Of a stretch of DNA of 64,000 nucleotides, positions 36,101 to 46,131 are shown piece after piece. The first letter of the stretch is position 1, and each line of letters begins with the position of its first letter. The notes under the pieces are model-generated. The model saw only the letters and a list, made by a program, of their open reading frames with translations, was not told where the DNA came from and searched no databases. A program made the translations under genes and the position numbers. Origin of the DNA: Tissierellia bacterium (GTDB lineage: Bacteria > Bacillota > Clostridia > Tissierellales > Peptoniphilaceae); contig JAUNUQ010000004.1 of assembly GCA_030538075.1 (NCBI GenBank), positions 35,714-99,713 on the forward strand, written 5' to 3'.

Positions 36101-36275
36101 CTTCATTAAGTTAAAGAGTAATTGATACGATTTCATAATACTTGAACAGACAATTCTCAGAGTATAAAAAGGTAAAAGTGTTGAAATATCGAAGAGGATG
36201 GTATAAGCTATATAGTAATTAATAGTTAGAGAGCATATGTTATGAAATCGATTTGATTGGAGGTGTGTACAAGAA

Positions 36276-37007
36276 TTGGCATTAACGAAGTTAGAGTTGA
36301 GATTGGAAGATAGTCTCAGAAAATTGCATTATAATAGTGGATCTGTATTTCACGGTGAATTAATGAAACAAGTTGATTCAGAGGCGGCTGAGGGGTTACA
36401 TTCTCTATCGATTAACCCCTACAGCCAGTCCTTGCGTAAAATCAATAATGAGACGGTTTGGGAGATCAATACATTAAATGATTATGCGTATCAAAAGATC
36501 ATTCTTCCACTTTTGTCGAAAGACAGGTTTTTCATCGACCATTACAAGACAGAATATCTTGTGAAAAACCGAAATCTCAGTCAAGTGGATCTGGATCAAT
36601 TGGTAAAAATGAATTTATCGGGTAGTGACACGTCGATTTTCACTATAGCATTTCAAACGCCGACATCATTTAAAAGTGATGGGAAATACGTGAATATGCC
36701 ATCTTTGCGCTTCATCTATCAGAGTTTGATAATGAAGTTCGATGCGAGCAGCAATAACCTACAAATGATGAGCGATGATATTCTCAATCAGTTGATAAAC
36801 CATTCTACTATTGTAGACTATCGACTAAGATCCGCACGTTTTTTTCTGGAGAAGAGTAGTATCCCATCTTTTATGGGAGAGATGACGATAAAGGTTTATG
36901 GTACAAAGCAACTAAAAGGGATAGTAAACTTGTTATTAAACTTTGGCGTATATTCTGGAATGGGCATAAAAGCATCCCTCGGTATGGGGTCGATGCAATT
37001 AAAGTGA
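36276..37007 (+). CDS. cas6: CRISPR endoribonuclease Cas6
   Basis: Cuts the CRISPR transcript within each repeat to release crRNA precursors. The 243-aa protein ends in the glycine-rich loop GVYSGMGIKASLGMGSM typical of Cas6 and has two RAMP-like halves. The start is TTG at 36276, 10 nt after GGAGGTG; no ATG or GTG is available in frame nearby. It should cut at the base of the CCCC-GGGG repeat hairpin, leaving an 8-nt ACGAAAAC tag. First gene of the locus. Confidence 0.88.
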   Translation: MALTKLELRLEDSLRKLHYNSGSVFHGELMKQVDSEAAEGLHSLSINPYSQSLRKINNETVWEINTLNDYAYQKIILPLLSKDRFFIDHYKTEYLVKNRNLSQVDLDQLVKMNLSGSDTSIFTIAFQTPTSFKSDGKYVNMPSLRFIYQSLIMKFDASSNNLQMMSDDILNQLINHSTIVDYRLRSARFFLEKSSIPSFMGEMTIKVYGTKQLKGIVNLLLNFGVYSGMGIKASLGMGSMQLK

Positions 37008-37014
37008 GGTAAAC

Positions 37015-39351
37015 ATGGATGAACAAAAACTGAAGATCATTGTAGGATGCTTATTACATGATATTGGAAAAATCGTCTACAGAACTGGAGACCAAAGAAA
37101 CCACTCAATTACTGGAAGAGAGTTTATTAAGGAACAGCTGGGGATCAAAGATAAGGATATTTTAGATATGGTTTATTTGCACCATGTGTCCGAGTTAAAA
37201 GCTGCAAAAATCCAAGAAAATTCACCTGCCTTTATTTCCTATATTGCTGATAACATGGCAGCAGCATCCGATCGACGCGTTGATCTTGACAATCCAGAAA
37301 AAGGCTTTGATATGAAGGTCCCCCTTTCTTCCGTCTTCAACATTTTGAATGGAAACAAAGGAAAGCTCCATTATCATGCTAAGACACTGGATAAACAAGA
37401 TGGCATTAACTATCCGACGGATGTGCCTCTTAAATTCGATACGGACTATTACAATCGTGTATTACTAGGGCTTAAAGACAACCTCAAGGGAATGCAGCTG
37501 AATCGTAATTTTGCTCACTCCTATTTGGAAATTATGGAAGGGTACCTCAGTTATGTACCATCCTCCACAGTTAAAGAACAGCTCTGTGATATATCTCTTT
37601 ATGATCATATCAAATTAACGGCAGCTTTCGGAAGCTGTATTTATGACTATTTAAAATTCGAAGGTGAACGAAACTATAGTGAGAAATTACTTAAGAAATC
37701 GCTAGACTTTTACAAAGAAAAAGTATTCCTGTTCTACAGTCTAGATATTTCAGGAATACAGGACTTTATCTACACCATTATTAAAAAAAATGCATTAAAG
37801 TCCTTGCGTGCCCGATCTTTTTATTTAGAGATATTGTTGGAAAGTATTATTGATGAATTGCTGGAACTCTTAGAGCTGACAAGAGCTAACCTCTTTTACT
37901 CTGGAGGAGGACATGCATATTTGATTCTACCGAATACGAAGAATGTGATAGATATCATTGAGAAGTTCGACCATCGTGTTAATACATTTTTTAAAGAATA
38001 CTATGGCATTGCTTTGTTTATCGGTAGTGGCTGGGTAGAGTGTTCATCTGAGAATTTTGAAAACAAGCCAGAAGGAGCATATAAAGAGTTATTCCAACAA
38101 GTCAGCAGTATAATTTCAAGGCGTAAAGGAAATCGCTATTCAGCGGACGATATTCGAGGGTTAAATTCTAAGTCAGATCAAAGTGAACGAGAATGCAAAG
38201 TTTGTTTTCGTAGAGATAAATTGTTAGGTGAAGATATTTGCACTATTTGTGATAATATTACTAAAATGGGAGAGATGCTTATCAATGAAAACCTGAACCA
38301 TTTTGTTGTCATGAAATCAGAGGATCATAGTCGTCCTAATCTACCGCTACCTTATGAGCGTTTCCTATATATATATGGTGCTAAAGAACTATCGGACATC
38401 ATAAGAGAAAACGAAGATTATGTACGGTCCTACTCCAAAAATGAACTTTTCAGTGGTGATAGCGTCTCAACGAGATTATGGGTTGGAGATTATGCACCCA
38501 AGTCTGAGTTTGGAATCCTTGCAGAAGAATCAACAGGGATTGATCGAATTGGTGTACTTCGAGCAGATGTGGATTCTCTAGGTAGAGCTTTTGTGCGTGG
38601 TTTTGCACGGGATGATGGAGATCATTATATGACCATATCTAGAACAGCCACACTTTCTAGATATTTATCCCTGTTTTTTAAGCACCATATTAATCTAATC
38701 CTATCAGAAGGTGAGTTCTACTTTGAGGAGTTTGAGAAAGGTTCGCCCAGAAACGTAGTAATCATCTACTCTGGTGGAGATGATGTCTTCTTAGTTGGCG
38801 GTTGGGATGACGTAATTGGAGCATCACTTGATTTAATGAACGCTTTTAAAAGGTTTTCAGAAGGTACTCTTACACTTTCTGCAGGTCTTGGCCTATATTC
38901 AAAATCCTATCCCCTTAGTGAGATGGCGAGAGAGACAGGCGAGCTAGAAAATGCTGCGAAAAATCATGAGTATTTAGTTGGAACAGAAGAAAAAGAAAAG
39001 AATGCAATTTGCCTTTTTAATAAAGACAATGTGTTTACTTGGAGCGAATTTGAGGAAGAAGTCCTTGGAGTGAAATATAAAACACTCTCTGATTACTTGG
39101 AACTTATGCCGGATCGTCGAATGAGCTTTGTATATCGTATGCTAGAATACATTCAAAATGTTGACGAAGTAATTAATATTCCTAGGCTTGCTTATCTATT
39201 GGGTAAAGCTGAACCTACAGAAAAGGAATATTCTGAGCAGCATCGTGCCTTTTCGGACAAAATTTATGAGTGGGTAAAGAATCCTACAGATCGTAAGCAA
39301 TTACTTGTAGCGATTTATATCTATGTATACAGACAGAGAGGAGAGCAGTAG
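37015..39351 (+). CDS. csm1: Type III-A effector large subunit Cas10/Csm1
   Basis: Signature subunit of the Csm complex, 778 aa. An N-terminal HD nuclease domain has LLHDIGKIVYRTG near residue 13-25. A zinc-finger-like CKVC...CTIC lies mid-protein, and the second palm domain carries the cyclase motif SGGDDVF (Gly587-Asp590). Intact HD and GGDD motifs predict both target-activated DNA cutting and cyclic-oligoadenylate synthesis. It follows cas6 by 7 bp. Confidence 0.95.
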   Translation: MDEQKLKIIVGCLLHDIGKIVYRTGDQRNHSITGREFIKEQLGIKDKDILDMVYLHHVSELKAAKIQENSPAFISYIADNMAAASDRRVDLDNPEKGFDMKVPLSSVFNILNGNKGKLHYHAKTLDKQDGINYPTDVPLKFDTDYYNRVLLGLKDNLKGMQLNRNFAHSYLEIMEGYLSYVPSSTVKEQLCDISLYDHIKLTAAFGSCIYDYLKFEGERNYSEKLLKKSLDFYKEKVFLFYSLDISGIQDFIYTIIKKNALKSLRARSFYLEILLESIIDELLELLELTRANLFYSGGGHAYLILPNTKNVIDIIEKFDHRVNTFFKEYYGIALFIGSGWVECSSENFENKPEGAYKELFQQVSSIISRRKGNRYSADDIRGLNSKSDQSERECKVCFRRDKLLGEDICTICDNITKMGEMLINENLNHFVVMKSEDHSRPNLPLPYERFLYIYGAKELSDIIRENEDYVRSYSKNELFSGDSVSTRLWVGDYAPKSEFGILAEESTGIDRIGVLRADVDSLGRAFVRGFARDDGDHYMTISRTATLSRYLSLFFKHHINLILSEGEFYFEEFEKGSPRNVVIIYSGGDDVFLVGGWDDVIGASLDLMNAFKRFSEGTLTLSAGLGLYSKSYPLSEMARETGELENAAKNHEYLVGTEEKEKNAICLFNKDNVFTWSEFEEEVLGVKYKTLSDYLELMPDRRMSFVYRMLEYIQNVDEVINIPRLAYLLGKAEPTEKEYSEQHRAFSDKIYEWVKNPTDRKQLLVAIYIYVYRQRGEQ

Positions 39352-39354
39352 ATT

Positions 39355-39729
39355 ATGGAAAAGGATATGTTAAGCACAACGAACTTTGCGGACAAAGCAG
39401 AGAAGGTTATGCTAGAGATCAAGGATGTGCGGAGAAAGATCACGACGTCACAGATTCGTAATATTCTCACGATGACCAATAACCTATATGACAGAGCCAG
39501 GATGGGTACAGAGCAATTATCAGATGATGAATTATCCGATCTGCAATACTATAAAATGAGAGTGGTATATGAAGCTGGAAGGGATAATCTAGTCAAAGAT
39601 TTTGTAGACAAAGCAAATTTATTAGAACATATCAAACAAATAAATCGAGATCGCGAGAAATTGCTCGTATATTGTAAGTATTTTGAGTCTTTAGTTGCAT
39701 ATCACAAATATTATGGAGGCAGAGACTAA
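39355..39729 (+). CDS. csm2: Csm complex small subunit Csm2
   Basis: A 124-aa, mostly helical protein with TSQIRNILTMTNNLYDRAR and LLVYCKYFESLVAYHKYYGG, the typical Csm2 ends. It lines the crRNA-target duplex in the effector. It lies between csm1 and csm3 with minimal spacing. Confidence 0.92.
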   Translation: MEKDMLSTTNFADKAEKVMLEIKDVRRKITTSQIRNILTMTNNLYDRARMGTEQLSDDELSDLQYYKMRVVYEAGRDNLVKDFVDKANLLEHIKQINRDREKLLVYCKYFESLVAYHKYYGGRD

Positions 39730-40433
39730 TGAATTACGGGAAAATAGAGGTTAGTGGAAGAATTGAAATAATAACTGGATTACACATCGGTGGATCCAAG
39801 GAATTCTCTGCAATTGGGGCAGTAGATTCGCCGGTTATGAAGGATTCTCTTACCAATAAGCCAATGATACCTGGTAGCTCATTAAAGGGAAAACTTCGAT
39901 ATCTTATAGCTCAGAAATACAACCCAATAGGTGTGCAAGTTCATGCAGAGGATGATGATAGAATCATTCGTCTTTTTGGATCACCAAAGCAAGTAGAGGG
40001 AGCAATCAGACCAAGTCGAGTTATTTTTAGGGACTTGTTTCTCGAAGAGGAAGAAGAGGAGCGTATTCGAGCGTTAGGTGTTGATGGAGTTACAGAAGTC
40101 AAATTCGAAAATACAATCCACCGTTTTACTTGTGTAGCTAATCCAAGACAAATAGAAAGAGTTATTCGAGGTCTTAGCTTCCCATTTAGTATTGTATATG
40201 AGTTTAGAAACCAACAGGAGATTCTTGATGATCTGAAGCTGTTAATCGAGGGATTCCATCTGCTTGAATGTGACTACTTAGGGGGGCATGGAAGCAGGGG
40301 ATATGGAAGAATAGCTTTTTCTGAAATGAGTTATGATTGCGTTGTAGGTGAATTATCTAAGGATATCGAAGAGGAGCTAGATAAGCTAATTGAGGTAGAA
40401 AATGGATTACAAATTGTTCAGAATACAGTTTGA
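39729..40433 (+). CDS. csm3: Csm complex backbone subunit Csm3
   Basis: RAMP protein of 234 aa that forms the crRNA-binding backbone and cuts target RNA every 6 nt. It has the opening GLHIGG, VMKDSLTNKPMIPGSSLKGKLR and a glycine-rich ending GGHGSRGYGRI. The catalytic Asp expected in the thumb loop is plausibly in GAVDSPVMKD. It overlaps csm2 by 1 bp and csm4 by 32 bp. Confidence 0.93.
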   Translation: MNYGKIEVSGRIEIITGLHIGGSKEFSAIGAVDSPVMKDSLTNKPMIPGSSLKGKLRYLIAQKYNPIGVQVHAEDDDRIIRLFGSPKQVEGAIRPSRVIFRDLFLEEEEEERIRALGVDGVTEVKFENTIHRFTCVANPRQIERVIRGLSFPFSIVYEFRNQQEILDDLKLLIEGFHLLECDYLGGHGSRGYGRIAFSEMSYDCVVGELSKDIEEELDKLIEVENGLQIVQNTV

Positions 40434-41325
40434 AACAGGCGTTCATATTGGAAATGGGAGATTAACAGATGCGTCCAATACCATTACGGCGGATGTGATG
40501 TTTTCTGCGATGTGTCAAGAAATCCATCGAATGAAAGGCGACAAGGGCATCAGACAATTACTGGATTGGGTAAATGAGAATCATTTGCGTTTAAGTGATG
40601 CTTTTCCTTTTGATCGGAGTGATTATTATCTGCCAAAACCTTATCTCACGATAGAAAGCACGAAGGATTCAGATAATAAGAAAGAGTATAAAAACTTGAA
40701 CTACATTCCCCTTTTGAAGTGGAAAGAATATTTATCAGGATCATCAAATCCAAAAGAGCTGAAGAAAATGCAAAACGAGATTTCGAAAAAAGGGCAGAGA
40801 ACGGCTATAGGCTATAATCCAGATGGGGAACATGATATTTATAATACAGGATATCAGAGATTCCAAGAGGGAGCAGGTCTCTATTTCGTTTTGGGATATT
40901 CAGAAAAATCTATTTTGGATTCTGTAGAGAATTTATTCCAATCCTTACAATACACAGGCATTGGAGGAAAAAAATCAGCCGGTTTTGGAAGTTTTTCATT
41001 TGATACAATAACCGTACCGGATGAGTTGCAGGAAAAAATTGAAAGTGAGTCTGAAGAGGTGTACATGACATTAACCACCTCTATTCCTGATGATAGTGAG
41101 CTTCATGATGCTATGGGTACTGTAGTGGGCTATAAACTCATCCGAAGAGGGGGATATATTCAAAGCGAAGGGGTCAATAGGCAGCCATTAAGAAAACGTG
41201 ACGCTTACTTAATCGGTGCAGGCTCCGTATTTCGTTCACCCTATGTTGGAACAGTACTACAAGTGGGAGACCATTGGTCCCACCCAGTATATAAATACGC
41301 CAAACCAATTTGGATAGGAGTTTGA
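40402..41325 (+). CDS. csm4: Csm complex 5'-tag-binding subunit Csm4
   Basis: RAMP protein of 307 aa that caps the complex at the crRNA 5' tag beside Cas10. It has the N-terminal GVHIGNGRL and a glycine-rich GIGGKKSAGFGSF. GAGGT precedes ATG 40402, inside csm3. Confidence 0.92.
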   Translation: MDYKLFRIQFETGVHIGNGRLTDASNTITADVMFSAMCQEIHRMKGDKGIRQLLDWVNENHLRLSDAFPFDRSDYYLPKPYLTIESTKDSDNKKEYKNLNYIPLLKWKEYLSGSSNPKELKKMQNEISKKGQRTAIGYNPDGEHDIYNTGYQRFQEGAGLYFVLGYSEKSILDSVENLFQSLQYTGIGGKKSAGFGSFSFDTITVPDELQEKIESESEEVYMTLTTSIPDDSELHDAMGTVVGYKLIRRGGYIQSEGVNRQPLRKRDAYLIGAGSVFRSPYVGTVLQVGDHWSHPVYKYAKPIWIGV

Positions 41326-41326
41326 T

Positions 41327-42439
41327 ATGGCAACTAAAGAGTATTATCAAGCGGAGTTATGGTTGGAAGGCCCTGTCCATATAGGATGTGGACACAATCT
41401 AAATAAAAAAGAATATATTTTGGATAAACAGAATAAGAGAATTTGGGTTCCTAATTTTCGTAAGCTTATCAACGCATTAAACAAGAGTGGATTGTTGGCA
41501 GAATACGAGAAGTATCTTATGTCGGGTGACAGGAGAGATCTGAATTCTTTTCTGAAACAGTCCGCCCTAAAATTAACATACGACCAGATTTCTCAGTATT
41601 CCTATGATATATCTTCTATTAATTGGGATCAAAGAATGAATGACCTGAGTTTAACCTTAAAAGACGCCTATTATAACCCATATATTCCAGGTAGTACCAT
41701 AAAGGGTGCATTGATGCGTAATTTGTTATATGCAGAGCAATTGAATGCGCCTGTTTCTGGAAAAGCGAAACTAAATGAGTTGGATCGTTTGGCAAGTCAG
41801 AATCAGCGTAGAAATCCACGAAATAGTGATATAAACAGGATCTTTTTTGATGATATGAGAGCGGTGGAAAAAGGGCTTCACTCTGTTTTGACGAACAACA
41901 GGGGGATTAAAGAGCAGATAAAGTTAGCACGCTATTTTCAAGTTTCTGATAGTGAGCCATTAGATGTAGTAGACTTGACATTATCCCAAAAGATAGATTC
42001 TTTTAGAGACAGACAGGAAAACAAATTGCCAATTATTCGTGAATCGATAAAACCAGGTAAGAGGGTTTATTTTACCATTTCTATCGACGAGAGATTTCCA
42101 TACGATATTAAGGACATCGAAGAATCGCTAGAACGTGTTACTGAAGAGATGAACCGACTCTATCGAACTCCATTTGGTATAGATCCGTTAGAAGGACCAT
42201 TACTGAGCATAGGTGGGGGGACAGGGTTTTTGAGTAAATCTTTCATGTATGCTAGATTCGGTGATCAAGACGGTCTAACACTAACTGCAAAGACACTAGA
42301 TTTGTTATTCAAAAAACATAAGCACAAGCAAGATGTTCGAGAGGGCGTATCACCGCGGACCTTTAAGGATACTGAGTATGATGGATCCTATACAGAAATG
42401 GGACTTTGTGCATTACATTTTCATAGAATCGAGGGTTAG
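41327..42439 (+). CDS. csm5: Csm complex 3'-end subunit Csm5
   Basis: RAMP protein of 370 aa located at the crRNA 3' end, involved in maturation. It has GPVHIGCGHNLNKKEY, YIPGSTIKGALMRNLL and a glycine-rich GGGTGFLSKS. It starts 1 nt after the csm4 stop. Confidence 0.92.
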   Translation: MATKEYYQAELWLEGPVHIGCGHNLNKKEYILDKQNKRIWVPNFRKLINALNKSGLLAEYEKYLMSGDRRDLNSFLKQSALKLTYDQISQYSYDISSINWDQRMNDLSLTLKDAYYNPYIPGSTIKGALMRNLLYAEQLNAPVSGKAKLNELDRLASQNQRRNPRNSDINRIFFDDMRAVEKGLHSVLTNNRGIKEQIKLARYFQVSDSEPLDVVDLTLSQKIDSFRDRQENKLPIIRESIKPGKRVYFTISIDERFPYDIKDIEESLERVTEEMNRLYRTPFGIDPLEGPLLSIGGGTGFLSKSFMYARFGDQDGLTLTAKTLDLLFKKHKHKQDVREGVSPRTFKDTEYDGSYTEMGLCALHFHRIEG

Positions 42440-43738
42440 ATGAAGAGATTATTGTTTTCACCAGTTGGCACTACAGATCCAATCTCCACTAATAACGGAT
42501 ATGATGGGGCATTGCTTCATATTTTGCGAAACTACAAACCTGATATGGTTGTGCTCTATCTTTCTTCAGAAATGGTAGAATTACACCATCAAGACAATCG
42601 GTTTCTAAGGGCAATTGAACTATTAAGAGAACAGATCAATATTGAGTTTAGGGTGGAAGTCATCGAAAGAAAAGAGCTGATAGATGTACAAAAATTTGAT
42701 GTCTTCTATAGAGAGTTTAATGAGATCTTGAACAAGCTTAGAGGTGAATATCCTGATACTGAGATATTACTAAATGTATCCTCGGGAACTCCTGCAATGA
42801 AAAGTACGCTTCAGACGATATCTGTTCTTGCACCTTATAAACTGACACCAGTTCAAGTCAATAGCCCTGCTCAGAAATCAAATCGATTGGACAAAAGTCT
42901 AAATATTGAAGAGTTCTGGCCACTTAATGAAGATAATCAGGTGAATTCGAAAAATCGCTGTGAAGTTTCCATTAATCGAAACTTGAACTATGAGATTAAA
43001 AAGGAGCTGATTGTAGCTCATATAAAATCATATGATTATGGAGCGGCCTTGGCGGTAGCTGAAACGGTAAGAGAATTTACCAACCCTGCCGTCATAGAAT
43101 ATCTTGAATTGATGGAACATCGATTACGTTTGACAAGTCATGAGGTATATCGTATTGCTAAGAAGTATCCTGGGGAGGACTTCTACCTTGTTAATGATCC
43201 AGAAGTTCTCAAGATCATTGAGTATTTTTTACTGATGGATATAACTGTAAGAAATCAAAAACACTTGGATTTTATTCGAAGTATTTCACCGCTGATATTT
43301 AACCTCCTTGTAATAGCTCTAAAAAAACATGGATTAGACATATCGAACTATTGCACGAGGGATCGATGGGATGAAGAGTTACTAACAGGAGATGAAACGG
43401 GCAGAAAAATTTCTAAACTGATGAATCTATCGATAAGTGGAAGATATTCAACGATATATTCCCGTCATCTTATCGATATTGTCGCAGGATGGGTATCTGA
43501 TAAAAAGTTAGTAGATAAGTTGAGATCTTTGCGCGATATAGAATCTGAGGCTCGAAATATTGCTGCCCATGAGATAGTAAGTGTTACAGATCAATGGATA
43601 AAGAGCAAATCAAAGCATACAAGTGAAGAAATACTTAGATTGTTCAAATCTACCATAAAGGGATTGAATTTAAATATTAGAGCTGAAATTTGGGATGCAT
43701 ATGATACAATCAACAAAAAGATTATTCAACTTTTATAA
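42440..43738 (+). CDS. csm6: CARF-HEPN ribonuclease Csm6
   Basis: Accessory RNase activated by cyclic oligoadenylates made by Cas10. An N-terminal CARF domain (about 1-170) has SPVGTTDPIS and NVSSGTPAMKS around the ligand pocket. The C-terminal HEPN domain carries the catalytic R-x4-H motif at Arg372-His377 (RNIAAH). Of 432 aa, normal for the family. It abuts csm5 and is followed directly by the CRISPR leader. Confidence 0.92.
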   Translation: MKRLLFSPVGTTDPISTNNGYDGALLHILRNYKPDMVVLYLSSEMVELHHQDNRFLRAIELLREQINIEFRVEVIERKELIDVQKFDVFYREFNEILNKLRGEYPDTEILLNVSSGTPAMKSTLQTISVLAPYKLTPVQVNSPAQKSNRLDKSLNIEEFWPLNEDNQVNSKNRCEVSINRNLNYEIKKELIVAHIKSYDYGAALAVAETVREFTNPAVIEYLELMEHRLRLTSHEVYRIAKKYPGEDFYLVNDPEVLKIIEYFLLMDITVRNQKHLDFIRSISPLIFNLLVIALKKHGLDISNYCTRDRWDEELLTGDETGRKISKLMNLSISGRYSTIYSRHLIDIVAGWVSDKKLVDKLRSLRDIESEARNIAAHEIVSVTDQWIKSKSKHTSEEILRLFKSTIKGLNLNIRAEIWDAYDTINKKIIQLL

Positions 43739-43873
43739 TAGATTAGCCGATGTGATGATTTCAAGGTTTACAGGTGTTAATGTACTGACTTGTCTGACCA
43801 CAATCATAAATCGATATTCACAACCGCAAACAGCTTCTGGAAGTGCTGCAAAGACAGGGTTACATTCGACAGA
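43739..43873 (+). promoter_or_regulatory. CRISPR leader with possible array promoter
   Basis: The 135 bp between csm6 and the first repeat occupy the leader position. TTGTCT (43790-43795) and GATATT (43813-43818), spaced by 17 nt, form a possible promoter about 56 bp before repeat 1. The polarity agrees with the type III tag at repeat 3' ends and with the degenerate repeat at the far end. The array could also be read through from the csm genes. Confidence 0.5.
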
Positions 43874-46015
43874 GTAGAAAAACAAAATCCCCGTCAGGGG
43901 ACGAAAACTTATTATACCCTGGTTCTCCCGTCATGTCAAGCCTTTTGTGTAGAAAAACAAAATCCCCGTCAGGGGACGAAAACCTTATATAAATCTGGTC
44001 ACTGTTAACTTTTTTGATCTGTAATGTAGAAAAACAAAATCCCCGTCAGGGGACGAAAACTAGCCAAGAACGGAGAGAATCAGCGCAAGCGCCAGATGGC
44101 GGGTAGAAAAACAAAATCCCCGTCAGGGGACGAAAACTTTTTGCGAACTCTATTAATGTTTCCTCTTCGAGCTCTTCGTAGAAAAACAAAATCCCCGTCA
44201 GGGGACGAAAACTCGTTCATTATTTTTTCCTCCTATAGATTTCTAAAGATTTTTTGGTAGAAAAACAAAATCCCCGTCAGGGGACGAAAACTCAATTCCC
44301 AAGTTGATTCATTTATTTTTACCAATTCAGTAGAAAAACAAAATCCCCGTCAGGGGACGAAAACTCGTCATATTATTCCCTCCATTTCGTGAGTTCCACC
44401 CGAATGTGTAGAAAAACAAAATCCCCGTCAGGGGACGAAAACAGTGCCGATGATCTCCACCACTACATCATCCATACTTAGCAGGTAGAAAAACAAAATC
44501 CCCGTCAGGGGACGAAAACTCGACGTCCTCTATATCCCACTCATCGAGCGTTTCCCGCGTAGAAAAACAAAATCCCCGTCAGGGGACGAAAACTTGAACG
44601 AAGAATCTAAGCGAATCAAAGAAGAAACAGTAGAAAAACAAAATCCCCGTCAGGGGACGAAAACACTTAGAGGAGGACTTGATCGATGATTAAACTAAAA
44701 ACAGGTAGAAAAACAAAATCCCCGTCAGGGGACGAAAACCCTGTTATTTATCCGGATCAAGCTTTTAGGATTATCGATAGGGTAGAAAAACAAAATCCCC
44801 GTCAGGGGACGAAAACCGTATTCGTCATTTTCTTCTTTAATTACATAAGCTTCCATGTAGAAAAACAAAATCCCCGTCAGGGGACGAAAACGTAAGCCAC
44901 TGTGTTTTTAATGCCTCTGCGTCCGGTAGTAGAAAAACAAAATCCCCGTCAGGGGACGAAAACTTGAAGAATTCTTTTTCTGTCAACTTGCTTTCATTTG
45001 TAGAAAAACAAAATCCCCGTCAGGGGACGAAAACAAAGACTTCACCTATAAAGTCGTTCACTTTTCTTTGTTTGTACTGTAGAAAAACAAAATCCCCGTC
45101 AGGGGACGAAAACAGTCGAGGTCACATTCTTCATGAGGGTCATTGCAATCCTGTAGAAAAACAAAATCCCCGTCAGGGGACGAAAACGTATGTGTGGAAT
45201 CTTTTCGTTGTTATCTTTCTGTTTCCAGTAGAAAAACAAAATCCCCGTCAGGGGACGAAAACTTATATGCAAGGTACCCTCTGACGTTTTGAACGTCTTC
45301 TGTAGAAAAACAAAATCCCCGTCAGGGGACGAAAACACTCTCACACTCTTCTAGGATCATGAGAATTTTTCTTGTGTAGAAAAACAAAATCCCCGTCAGG
45401 GGACGAAAACTGATCTTTCTGTATTTGCCGAAGTTTGCTCCGGTTGTAATACCGTAGAAAAACAAAATCCCCGTCAGGGGACGAAAACCCCTATCCCAGA
45501 TGAGATTATTGATCTCATCGCGAAACTACTGTAGAAAAACAAAATCCCCGTCAGGGGACGAAAACTCATCTTTTGAGGTGTTTTCACTGGAACTCCATTA
45601 ATTACAAGTAGAAAAACAAAATCCCCGTCAGGGGACGAAAACTGTATAGCCCTTTTCTTTGTATCTCTTTGCTTTTATTTCTGTAGAAAAACAAAATCCC
45701 CGTCAGGGGACGAAAACTTACACGTTCGGCAATGTCAAACATGCTTCCCAAGTCATGTAGAAAAACAAAATCCCCGTCAGGGGACGAAAACCGCTTCTCC
45801 GATCGTGTCAACCCTTTTTTACGTTTTCTGTAGAAAAACAAAATCCCCGTCAGGGGACGAAAACCAACCAGTCGGAAGACAATTTGCCGTTGTTGCTACA
45901 AGTAAAGTAGAAAAACAAAATCCCCGTCAGGGGACGAAAACATGTGCTTAAGTTCCACTGTCTTGTTTTCAAAGAGGACAGTAGAAAAACAAAATCCCTA
46001 ATAGGGGACAGATAT
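43874..46015 (+). CRISPR. Type III-A CRISPR array: 28 identical 35-bp repeats plus one degenerate, 28 spacers
   Basis: Repeats begin GTAGAAAAACAAAAT, contain the hairpin CCCCGTCAGGGG and end ACGAAAAC; the period is 71-79 bp. I read 28 identical copies from 43874-43908 to 45907-45941. The last copy at 45981-46015 keeps the first 18 bases and then degenerates (CCCTAATAGGGGAC). Spacers are 36-44 nt. The end ACGAAAAC resembles the type III-A 5' tag ACGAGAAC known from Staphylococcus epidermidis, so transcription is on the plus strand, with leader at 43739-43873. Csm genes lie upstream and cas1-cas2 downstream. Most spacers are pyrimidine-rich on this strand, as expected if crRNAs are antisense to purine-rich mRNAs. 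Confidence 0.98.
43911..43939 (-). promoter_or_regulatory. Consensus promoter sequence inside spacer 1 (minus strand)
   Basis: On the minus strand the first spacer (43909-43948) contains TTGACA (43934-43939), 17 nt, then TATAAT (43911-43916), a perfect sigma-A consensus. If active here, transcription would start near 43904 in repeat 1 and run leftward across the leader and into csm6 in antisense. It may simply be a captured phage or plasmid promoter. Confidence 0.5.
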
Positions 46016-46131
46016 AATATGTCTAGAATAGTTTTTCAGTTTTTTTCGCCATAAAAACGTTGATTTCTTTTTGTTTGTCGTATCGATATGATACGAGAAT
46101 TAATAAGAATGATTTAAAGAAAGGTGATCAA

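Noticed and set aside
44686..45284. Open frames inside the CRISPR array (both strands) encoding repeated peptides such as VEKQNPRQGTKT
   Set aside because: They are translations of the repeats; each copy repeats the same peptide and there is no ribosome site.
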